11,788 nt of DNA from Vibrio tasmaniensis 1F-187 (GTDB lineage Bacteria; Pseudomonadota; Gammaproteobacteria; Enterobacterales; Vibrionaceae): positions 1 to 11,788 of the forward strand of contig NZ_AJZM02000120.1 in NCBI RefSeq assembly GCF_000272405.2, given 5' to 3'. Every line of letters begins with the position of its first letter. The stretch's first letter is position 1. Shown here piece by piece: positions 1-5,695 of the stretch. The translations under genes were made by a program, and so were the position numbers. The notes below the pieces were generated by a model that searched no databases, was not told the origin of the DNA, and worked only from the letters and a program-made list of their open reading frames with translations.

Positions 1-34
1 TCATTTACTTACTGTGATTGGTATAAAAACTCAT

Positions 35-65
35 AAAAAATGCCAGCTTGATAGCTGGCATTTTT
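35..65 (-). terminator. Probable bidirectional rho-independent terminator
   Basis: An 8-bp perfect stem, TGCCAGCT (41-48) and AGCTGGCA (53-60), closes on the 4-nt loop TGAT. Six A precede it and five T follow it, so a U tract would form on either strand. It lies 56 nt past the stop codon of the minus-strand gene ending at 121 and most simply ends that unit. It could equally stop transcription entering from the left edge. Confidence 0.85.
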
Positions 66-120
66 GTATCTATTGACTGGGTAATCTTGACGGTATTTTC
101 TGACCGTAGACCGTAGAAGG

Positions 121-960
121 CTACTTTTTACTGTTTAGAATTTTCTGAATTCTTGGGTTAATCGCTTTGCCGTGTTGGCTTTCGTACTCTTCACGTTTTA
201 AATCGTTTAGGTTCTTTACGGAGTTAGCAGCAAGGAGGAACTGCGGTAATTCAGTTTCTAGCATGCCTTTCTCATCTAAACGTTTTGCTTCCAAATAGTA
301 CTTCTTAAACAGGCCATCAAGCTTGTTTTCAGCGGTGCGTTTCAAGTCGTACAGCTTGTTTTGGATAAGCCACTTTTCAATGTTGTTAACAGCTGTGCGT
401 GACAACACACGAATGCGGCTATCAAGCAGCTCTTCTTCTGTTAATGAATCCTTTAGAATCCAAAGCTCACCCATTTGCGGCGGCCAACTGTTGCCAAGTT
501 GAATACGTTCATGACAGTGCATTAGCACGCGGTTAAGGCCGTCTGAGTCAACAGAGTGGGCAAACTCAAGAAACTTACCGCTTGGTTCACTACCGTATTG
601 GTATTCCCACTGAGTTTCGTACACGCTCAAGAAAGAACCGAACACATGGATACACCAATCGGTCAGCTCCAACTCTGCGGGATCTTGGTCAACAACAGGC
701 ACTTGTTGAGACGAACCCGTGCTAGCAGCATTGGGTGTCGCTACTTCAGTGCTCTGTGCTTCAATAACCTCAGGTACTACAGAGCCTGTAGAGTCAGGAA
801 CAACAGGTGAAGCTGGCTCAGAAGGTTGGCTTTTTGCCTTTTTGAATGAGCTGCTGCCTGAAGCGTTCAGATGGGCTAAGCTTTTGTCTATACCCATTTC
901 CTTGAGCTTGTCCTGCATTTCCTGAATATTGAGAGGTCTTCTGCTGTTGTTGTCTTTCAT
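121..960 (-). CDS. Putative phage P-like replication protein (helicase-loader-like)
   Basis: A 279-residue protein with no signal peptide or membrane segment, so cytoplasmic. Residues 1-45 are polar and basic (LNIQEMQDKLKEMGIDKSL). Residues 46-95 form a Pro/Ser/Val-rich linker. Residues 97-279 are a mostly helical domain with WCIHVFGSFLSVYETQW (102-118), a Trp/Pro motif NSWPPQMGELW (157-167) and a basic C-terminus. The order of a helical segment, a short PP/PSP-type turn followed by a helix, and a lysine-rich helical tail recalls lambda P, which loads DnaB. This is a similarity of layout judged by eye, not a proven homology. I see no Walker A motif, so it is not a DnaC-type AAA+ loader. The ATG at 960 has GAGAAG 4 nt upstream. 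It lies inside the preceding gene, giving a 143-nt overlap. The next in-frame Met codons (residues 15 and 22) would also overlap it. The two genes are probably co-transcribed and translationally coupled. A function in replication is inferred from the partner gene. Confidence 0.6.
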   Translation of the reverse strand: MKDNNSRRPLNIQEMQDKLKEMGIDKSLAHLNASGSSSFKKAKSQPSEPASPVVPDSTGSVVPEVIEAQSTEVATPNAASTGSSQQVPVVDQDPAELELTDWCIHVFGSFLSVYETQWEYQYGSEPSGKFLEFAHSVDSDGLNRVLMHCHERIQLGNSWPPQMGELWILKDSLTEEELLDSRIRVLSRTAVNNIEKWLIQNKLYDLKRTAENKLDGLFKKYYLEAKRLDEKGMLETELPQFLLAANSVKNLNDLKREEYESQHGKAINPRIQKILNSKK

Positions 961-1615
961 TTTGCTTCTCGTTAACTAGCCAGTACTGCAGCTTGGATTC
1001 AATCCGAGATAGTGGCATTAATTCATTGGCTTTGGCTTTATACCAGAGGACAAATTTCTTCCATACTAAACTATGGTCACCGGTCAAACCGGAGAATTTA
1101 AACGCACGTTCTGCCCATGATGGTATCTCTTCTTCGTTGAGATCATGAGTAGATACGGTGTTGCTGTTCATTGAGCCTCGGCCTTGTGGGCGAGGGGCAT
1201 GCTGCATGTGTTGCATCGGTGCCGGAGCAGGCTGAAACTTAGGTGCCGGAGCAGGCTGAAACTTAGGTGCAGGTGCAGGTGCAGGTGCCGTAGAGTAGAC
1301 AGGAATACTGTTGGTCGGTTGAACCTCAACGTGCGCCGTAGCTTGCTCTTGCTCAATGAGCATTTTGAAAACGTGAATCTCTTTTTGATCTCGATAATCT
1401 ACTTTTACCTTATCGAGAAAACCTTGGTCGACTAAACACTTAAGGCAGTCGGCTAAACCAAACGTAGAGAGAGCACAAAGTTGACCTGCTGTTTGTAAGC
1501 ACACATTGGTGTAGCCGAATTCGTCAGCACCGTCTGCAAGCATCAATAAAACAAGCTTTTCTGCTGGGCTAGAAGTATTCACTTGCCAAGCTAAATAAGA
1601 ATATTTGGCGCTCAA
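818..1615 (-). CDS. Winged-helix protein with DnaT-like ssDNA-binding domain (phage O / DnaT-like)
   Basis: A 265-residue cytoplasmic protein. Residues 15-85 fit the winged-helix domain of phage replication O proteins and HTH_36 proteins: SPAEKLVLLMLADGADEFG, then a recognition-helix region and LVDQGFLDKV. Residues 100-140 are a Pro/Ala linker with the repeated unit PAPAPKFQ. Residues 165-217 (PSWAERAFKFSGLTG, WKKFVLWYKAK, SRIESKLQYWLV) match the Trp-rich pattern of the DnaT DNA-binding domain. The tail is Gln-rich and ends in a basic stretch, SPSERFRQQLIQKGKKPTF. DnaT and phage O proteins help place the replicative helicase on DNA, and the overlapping downstream gene would supply the loader-like partner. 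The start is the TTG at 1615, with GAGAA 7 nt upstream. An in-frame stop lies 11 codons further upstream and no ATG lies between. It could instead be a transcription regulator with a DnaT-like tail. The domain calls are by eye. Confidence 0.75.
   Translation of the reverse strand: MSAKYSYLAWQVNTSSPAEKLVLLMLADGADEFGYTNVCLQTAGQLCALSTFGLADCLKCLVDQGFLDKVKVDYRDQKEIHVFKMLIEQEQATAHVEVQPTNSIPVYSTAPAPAPAPKFQPAPAPKFQPAPAPMQHMQHAPRPQGRGSMNSNTVSTHDLNEEEIPSWAERAFKFSGLTGDHSLVWKKFVLWYKAKANELMPLSRIESKLQYWLVNEKQNERQQQQKTSQYSGNAGQAQGNGYRQKLSPSERFRQQLIQKGKKPTF
1218..1289 (-). repeat. 24-bp tandem duplication plus 6-bp repeats in a Pro/Ala linker
   Basis: Two identical 24-bp units lie at 1218-1241 and 1242-1265. 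Three copies of GGTGCA (plus strand) and one GGTGCC follow, to 1289. On the minus strand they encode the PAPAPKFQ and PAPA repeats of the linker. All units are multiples of three, so copy-number change would keep the frame and only alter linker length. Confidence 0.9.
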
Positions 1616-1633
1616 TATCGTGTTCTCAAAAAA

Positions 1634-1682
1634 GGTAAGTCGTTGTCACTATTGTAAGTCACCCCTTACCTAATTTATAGCA
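1634..1682 (-). promoter_or_regulatory. Probable promoter and operator-like repeats of the minus-strand replication pair
   Basis: Read on the minus strand, TGCTATAAA (plus-strand 1674-1682) is an extended -10 element (TGnTATAAT-like); no good -35 is visible. Just downstream, around the expected start of transcription, are a GGTAAG (1634-1639) / CTTACC (1665-1670) inverted pair and a direct repeat of GTAAGTC at 1635-1641 and 1654-1660, 19 bp apart. This placement suits binding of a repressor, possibly the winged-helix product itself. The binding protein is inference. Confidence 0.4.
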
Positions 1683-1702
1683 ACTTAGTAGAAAACGGCA
1701 TT

Positions 1703-1891
1703 AGTAAGCCAAATATTAACCATAAGGAGAGGTCTGCACCAAAAAGTGAACCTGAACTCACTCATTCTCGTGGTTTACGTACCCCTCCATTCGGCTCGAA
1801 TAGCTGACTGTCCTAAACCATCATGCTCTATTTAGATGAAGACAGCGTAATGGGCTTGTATTGGTTTCGCCAAACTAAGGCGCTTCTTCCT
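1703..1891. other. Intergenic stretch with no recognised gene
   Basis: No convincing coding signal. There is a ribosome-binding-like AAGGAG at 1723-1728, but the nearest start-like codon is a GTG at 1746, too distant, and its frame runs only about 29 codons. A short AGTGA/TCACT inverted pair lies at 1745-1762. I see no tRNA or IS end here. Confidence 0.5.
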
Positions 1892-1999
1892 GTGTTGGTT
1901 AGTGATGCCGCGTTGGTTAGTGATGCTGTGTCGGTTATTGATCTTATGTTGGTTACTGATGCTATGCCAGTTAATGACGGCAGGCTGGTGAGTAACGCG
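1892..1999 (+). repeat. Six degenerate 18-bp tandem repeats
   Basis: Units start at 1892, 1910, 1928, 1946, 1964 and 1982. The first two, GTGTTGGTTAGTGATGCC and GCGTTGGTTAGTGATGCT, differ at two positions; the later ones diverge steadily. The array sits in open frames on both strands. On the plus strand (1823-2005, ATG to TGA) it would encode hexapeptides such as VLVSDA, ALVSDA, MLVTDA. On the minus strand (1828-2022) it would encode SLTNAA-like units. Neither frame has a good ribosome binding site, so I annotate a repeat and not a gene. A decaying repeat protein fragment is the main alternative. Confidence 0.75.
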
Positions 2000-2059
2000 A
2001 TGTGATTATTGATGGTTTTCACATCTATTCATAACGTGAATTTAATTTTATGAAACACC

Positions 2060-2087
2060 TTGATATGATCAATATTTGCGCTATTAT
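2060..2087 (+). promoter_or_regulatory. Promoter of the TetR-family gene
   Basis: TTGATA (2060-2065) and TATTAT (2082-2087) are separated by 16 bp, each matching the sigma-70 consensus at five of six positions. The expected transcription start, near 2094, falls in the middle of the first operator palindrome, the classic position for autorepression. A second possible start is the extended -10 TGTTAATAT at 2149-2157, which lacks a clear -35. Confidence 0.65.
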
Positions 2088-2116
2088 GACGATAAGTCAT
2101 AAATGACGAAGCGTCA
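2087..2116. promoter_or_regulatory. Paired operator palindromes upstream of the TetR-family gene
   Basis: Two 13-bp palindromes lie side by side: TGACGATAAGTCA (2087-2099) and TGACGAAGCGTCA (2104-2116), centres 17 bp apart. The same motif recurs at 3059-3071 and 3170-3182 ahead of the transporter gene. Size, symmetry and position over the promoter start site fit a TetR-family operator. That the neighbouring regulator binds here is inference. Confidence 0.75.
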
Positions 2117-2187
2117 CAAAATGGTTAACTACATGAATTTACTATTCGTGTTAATATATTGGATAGGAGCGTTTTAAATACTGGCGA

Positions 2188-2208
2188 AGCTTAGATGATA
2201 GCTAAGCT
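2188..2208 (+). other. Hairpin in the 5' leader of the TetR-family gene
   Basis: AGCTTAG (2188-2194) and CTAAGCT (2202-2208) form a perfect 7-bp stem with a 7-nt loop, ending 20 nt before the start codon. No T tract follows, so it is not a terminator. It may affect translation or mRNA stability; I cannot tell which. Confidence 0.45.
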
Positions 2209-2228
2209 CAAATACGGACTGAGAAATT

Positions 2229-3014
2229 ATGTTTGGCTTTGGTTGTAAAGGCGATAAACAAGGTATCTTTGGTTGCAAAGGCGTGTTGTCTAAAAAGCAG
2301 CAGTCTATAGCAGACCGAGAAGTAGAATTGATGTTGTTAGCAAAAGATCTGGTTCGAGAACAAGGGTTCGGAAACCTCACGATGGATAGGCTAACGGCAG
2401 CAAGTTCTTATTCTAAAGGTACGATATACAATCACTTTTGCAGCAAAGAAGACGTGGTTTTAGCCTTGTGTATTCACTCTTTAAAGACCGAGGCATTGAT
2501 GTTTGCTCGTTCTGGAGAGTTTGAAGGCAACACACGTGAAAAGATTGTCGCACTGCACGTTGCTTACCGAATCTATGCTCGCATGGAACCGGTACTATCA
2601 ACCTGTGCGATCATGGCGAAAAGCCCGTGGGTACTAGAGAAAGCGTCTAGTGCACGTGTAACCGAGATGAATGAACTGGAAGAGTTGGTGATTGAACAAG
2701 CCGATTCAATGGTAAACCGAGCAGTAGAAGCCGGTGACCTTAAGTTCTCTTCTGGTGTGGGTTCAGATGCCATCGTGTTTGCTAACTGGTCAATCGCATT
2801 TGGTTCAAATGCCTTGTCACAGAACGCATCAAACAGTCATTGTATTAAGCGGTTACAAGACCCGTATTCAGTATTACACAACGCGAACATGCTACTAGAC
2901 GGCCTAAATTGGCAGCCCCTTTCTAGCGATTGGGATTACCGCAAAACCTGGCGCCGTGTAGAACAAGAACTGTTCAGTGAAGAAGTCGCTTACCTAGAGT
3001 CAGTAGGTCGATAA
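2229..3014 (+). CDS. TetR/AcrR-family transcriptional regulator
   Basis: A 261-residue regulator, somewhat longer than the usual 190-220. The DNA-binding domain is at about residues 27-78, with the helix-turn-helix in TMDRLTAASSYSKGTIYNHF (51-70) followed by CSKEDVVLAL, a typical TetR signature. The C-terminal part is helical and would bind ligand and form the dimer; the ligand cannot be read from the sequence. The N-terminus carries an unusual 22-residue extension with FGCKG twice (residues 4-8 and 14-18), encoded by a near-perfect 17-bp direct repeat. The ATG at 2229 is the first in-frame start after a stop at 2220; its ribosome binding site (GAGAAA) is weak. The gene precedes the transporter unit in the same direction, with shared palindromes before both, so it most likely represses itself and that unit. 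Confidence 0.93.
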   Translation: MFGFGCKGDKQGIFGCKGVLSKKQQSIADREVELMLLAKDLVREQGFGNLTMDRLTAASSYSKGTIYNHFCSKEDVVLALCIHSLKTEALMFARSGEFEGNTREKIVALHVAYRIYARMEPVLSTCAIMAKSPWVLEKASSARVTEMNELEELVIEQADSMVNRAVEAGDLKFSSGVGSDAIVFANWSIAFGSNALSQNASNSHCIKRLQDPYSVLHNANMLLDGLNWQPLSSDWDYRKTWRRVEQELFSEEVAYLESVGR

Positions 3015-3023
3015 TCTTCCATT

Positions 3024-3044
3024 AAGCCCACTCGTGTGGGTTTA
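3024..3044 (+). terminator. Possible terminator after the TetR-family gene
   Basis: CCCAC (3027-3031) and GTGGG (3036-3040) enclose the TCGT loop, and flanking AAG/TTT extends the stem. The following T run is short (TTTATTAATA), so termination may be partial and some readthrough into the transporter unit is possible. Confidence 0.5.
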
Positions 3045-3058
3045 TTAATAACCATTAG

Positions 3059-3071
3059 TGACGATTCGTCA
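3059..3071. promoter_or_regulatory. Operator palindrome 1 upstream of the transporter unit
   Basis: TGACGATTCGTCA is a perfect palindrome around a central T and the best copy of the motif seen at the regulator promoter. It lies 45 nt past the regulator stop codon and 126 nt before the chosen transporter start. No strong -35/-10 pair is obvious around it. Confidence 0.75.
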
Positions 3072-3169
3072 TAAACTTAAGTTTGCCTAGTGTGGTTTTG
3101 GTTTTCTTGAGTGTATGACTAAGAATTGTGTCTTTTGTCAGCTCCGGCTGGCTTTTTAAGACACAACTA

Positions 3170-3182
3170 CGACGAATCGTCA
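3170..3182. promoter_or_regulatory. Operator palindrome 2, next to the transporter ribosome binding site
   Basis: CGACGAATCGTCA matches the same motif with one changed end base; GACGAATCGTC (3171-3181) is perfectly symmetric. Its centre is 111 bp from the previous palindrome, and it ends 5 nt before the GGAG ribosome binding site of the transporter gene. A possible promoter element TTGTCA lies at 3135-3140, but its -10 is poor. Confidence 0.7.
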
Positions 3183-3197
3183 CAAATGGAGACTGTG

Positions 3198-5651
3198 ATG
3201 GAACATGACAGCCAGAAGCCCGCTTTCGATCACCAAAATCGAGATAACCGTAATGTCGATAGCGTAAACGGGGATCTAAATAACAGTTGGCACTCAATAC
3301 CGACCAAGCGTTCGTTTATCGTTTTGCTGGTGGTGTTTTCAATCATCATGCTTTCTGCATTAGGGGCGAAGAACCTCTACTTTAGAGGGGATTACAACAT
3401 CTTCTTCGAAGGCACCAACAAACAGTTGATGGCGTTCGACGAAATCCAAACCACCTTTGCAAAAACCGACAACCTTGCGATTGTTGTCGCACCTGAAGAT
3501 GGCAATGTCTTCACCCCAGAAACTCTTACCCTAATTCAAAACCTCACGGTCGATGCGTGGCAAATCCCGTACTCAAGCCGTGTCGATTCGCTGGCCAATT
3601 ATCAGCATACCGAAGCGGTTGAAGATGACCTGTTAGTTGAAGACTTGCTGTACGAAGAATATGCGCACACACCAGAGCGAATCGCCAAAGTAAAACAGAT
3701 CGCGCTCAACGAACCTCTGCTTAAAAACGCATTGGTGTCAGCCTCTGGTGACGTGACCATTGTTAATGTCACCGTGCAATTGCCTGAAGTGGATAAAACC
3801 GCCGAAGTGCAAGAAGTGATCGCGGCTATCAATACTATGATCGCCAAGTACCAAGCCGATTACCCGAGCGTCGAGTTCCACAAAGCGGGCATCATTGCCA
3901 TGAACAACGCCTTTATGATGTCGGCTCAAGAAGACAGCTCAACGCTCGTGCCGTTAATGCTGTTGGTGGTATTGGTGTTCCTGACCTTTATGTTGCGCTC
4001 GTTCTTTAGCGTGGTGGCTACCTTAGTTGTGATTATCTCTTCGATTGTTGCGACCATGGGTTTGTCTGGCTGGGCAGGGATGTTCCTCAGCACCGCAACG
4101 GTCAACGTTCCAACCTTAGTACTAACCCTTGCCGTTGCTGATTGTGTTCACGTGATTGTGACCATGAGACAAGCCATGCAACGCGGGATGGAGAAAGCAC
4201 AAGCCATTCAATACAGCATTAAGCTTAATGCGATGCCGATTCTGATCACCTCAGTGACTACTGCGATTGGTTTCTTGATGATGAACATGTCGGACTCTCC
4301 AGTACTGCGTGATTTCGGTAACTTGTCGGCATTGGGCGTGATCATCGCGTGTTTCCTCTCTGTGACTATGCTTCCTGCGCTATTAAAACTCTTGCCAGTG
4401 AAAACTCTGCCAACAAATGAAGCCGCGGAAAGCAAAGTAACCTTTATGGATAAACTGGGCGATTTTGTGGTGGCTAACCGCAAAGCACTGCTGCCTATTT
4501 CTACCTTAGTGATTGTTGGCGCTGCCGCGTTAATTCCACTCAACAAAGTGAATGACGAATCGGTGAAGTATTTCGATACCTCAAGCGAATTCAGACAAGC
4601 TGCAGACTTCATGGAACAGACCGTAAGTGGCATGACGACCATTAGTATTGCGGTCAAAACCAATGAGTCTCAAGCGATTGCTGATCCTGTGTTTTTGCAA
4701 GCGATTGGTGACTTTACCGAGTGGCTACGTGTTCAACCTGAAACCGACCATGTGGCCACGCTTTCCGATGTCTACATGCGTTTGAACAAGAACATGCACG
4801 GTGACGACGATAGCTACTACCAACTGCCACTTAACCGTGAACTTGCCGCGCAATACCTACTGCTTTACGAGATGTCTCTGCCGTACGGCTTGGACTTGAA
4901 CAACCAAATCAATGTCGATAAGTCATCGATCAAAATGGTGCTCACGGTCGACAACCTAGGCAGCGTGGAATTGGTTGAACTCGAAGAACGTATCTACTCA
5001 TGGTTTGCAGCCAACGCGCCTCAGTATGAAGTGGTCGCATCGAGTCCGTCACTGATGTTTGCTCACATAGGCGAAACCAACATGGCGAGCATGCTATCAA
5101 CTCTGCCTATCACCTTAGTGCTTATCTCTGGCCTGATGATCTTCGCATTGCGCTCGGTTCGCTTAGGCATAATCAGCCTAGTGCCAAACATTGCCCCGGC
5201 TATTATTGGTTTCGGTTTGTGGGCGCTTATCTCCGGTGAAATCAACTTGGGTTTGTCCGTCGTAGTCACGCTCACACTGGGTATCGTGGTTGATGATGCG
5301 GTGCACTTCTTAAGTAAATACCAACGCGCCAGAATGGAAGGAAAATCAGCAGAAGAAGCGGTGCGTTACGCTTTCCACACCGTTGGACGCGCATTGTGGA
5401 TCACCACTGTCGTGCTTGTGGCAGGTTTCTCTGTACTGGCGATGTCGAGTTTCAGACTCAACTCCGATATGGGCTTGCTCAGCGCGATTGTGATTTTCAT
5501 TGCGCTAGTAGTCGACTTCATCTTGCTACCTAGCTTGCTGATGATCTTCGACAAACAGACTCACTATGCAGTTAAAACTCAGCACGGATCAAAGCCAGAC
5601 ATCAAGTCGCAGCCTAGCCCAACAGCTGAACTGTCTGCTTCAACCAAATAA
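3198..5651 (+). CDS. RND-superfamily transporter, MMPL/HAE3 type
   Basis: An 817-residue inner-membrane protein with the duplicated RND layout. TM1 is at about residues 40-58 and a periplasmic domain at about 60-245. TM2-6 lie at about 247-395, TM7 at about 425-443, a second periplasmic domain at about 445-625, and TM8-12 to about 795. Conserved acidic residues sit where proton-relay residues are expected: D315 in TM4 (LAVADCVHV) and D699/D700 in TM10 (GIVVDDAVHFLSKY). The (V)DDxxHF motif is characteristic of HAE3/MMPL members, which handle hydrophobic or lipid-like cargo. At about 820 residues it is shorter than AcrB-type pumps (about 1,030) and no membrane-fusion partner is nearby. The start is the ATG at 3198, with GGAG 6 nt upstream; an ATG at 3186 and a TTG at 3126 are in frame but poorer. 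The LolA-like gene follows after 44 nt. The cargo is unknown. Confidence 0.93.
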   Translation: MEHDSQKPAFDHQNRDNRNVDSVNGDLNNSWHSIPTKRSFIVLLVVFSIIMLSALGAKNLYFRGDYNIFFEGTNKQLMAFDEIQTTFAKTDNLAIVVAPEDGNVFTPETLTLIQNLTVDAWQIPYSSRVDSLANYQHTEAVEDDLLVEDLLYEEYAHTPERIAKVKQIALNEPLLKNALVSASGDVTIVNVTVQLPEVDKTAEVQEVIAAINTMIAKYQADYPSVEFHKAGIIAMNNAFMMSAQEDSSTLVPLMLLVVLVFLTFMLRSFFSVVATLVVIISSIVATMGLSGWAGMFLSTATVNVPTLVLTLAVADCVHVIVTMRQAMQRGMEKAQAIQYSIKLNAMPILITSVTTAIGFLMMNMSDSPVLRDFGNLSALGVIIACFLSVTMLPALLKLLPVKTLPTNEAAESKVTFMDKLGDFVVANRKALLPISTLVIVGAAALIPLNKVNDESVKYFDTSSEFRQAADFMEQTVSGMTTISIAVKTNESQAIADPVFLQAIGDFTEWLRVQPETDHVATLSDVYMRLNKNMHGDDDSYYQLPLNRELAAQYLLLYEMSLPYGLDLNNQINVDKSSIKMVLTVDNLGSVELVELEERIYSWFAANAPQYEVVASSPSLMFAHIGETNMASMLSTLPITLVLISGLMIFALRSVRLGIISLVPNIAPAIIGFGLWALISGEINLGLSVVVTLTLGIVVDDAVHFLSKYQRARMEGKSAEEAVRYAFHTVGRALWITTVVLVAGFSVLAMSSFRLNSDMGLLSAIVIFIALVVDFILLPSLLMIFDKQTHYAVKTQHGSKPDIKSQPSPTAELSASTK

Positions 5652-5657
5652 GGAATC

Positions 5658-5681
5658 GTCAGCCTGCTGCGGTGGGCTGAC
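5658..5681 (+). other. Intercistronic hairpin between transporter and LolA-like genes
   Basis: GTCAGCC (5658-5664) and GGCTGAC (5675-5681) form a perfect 7-bp stem with a 10-nt loop, ending 2 nt before the AAGGAGA ribosome binding site of the next gene. There is no T tract, so it is unlikely to terminate transcription. It could influence mRNA processing or relative expression of the two genes. The bases 5649-5661 also match 11 of 13 positions of the upstream operator motif, which may be chance. Confidence 0.45.
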
Positions 5682-5695
5682 TCAAGGAGAAATTT

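Noticed and set aside
1723..1835. Short peptide frame from the GTG at 1746
   Set aside because: About 29 codons, and the upstream AAGGAG is too far from the start.
1823..2005. A 60-codon gene on the plus strand
   Set aside because: No ribosome binding site and an opposite-strand frame of similar length; the open frames are explained by an 18-bp repeat without stop codons.
3126..3197. In-frame TTG at 3126 and ATG at 3186 as transporter starts
   Set aside because: The ATG at 3198 has GGAG at ideal spacing, while the earlier codons lack a ribosome binding site, and translation from 3126 would run through the operator at 3170-3182.
4208..4663. 151-codon frame on the minus strand inside the transporter gene
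   Set aside because: It lies opposite a strongly supported membrane protein gene and its sequence has no recognisable domain.
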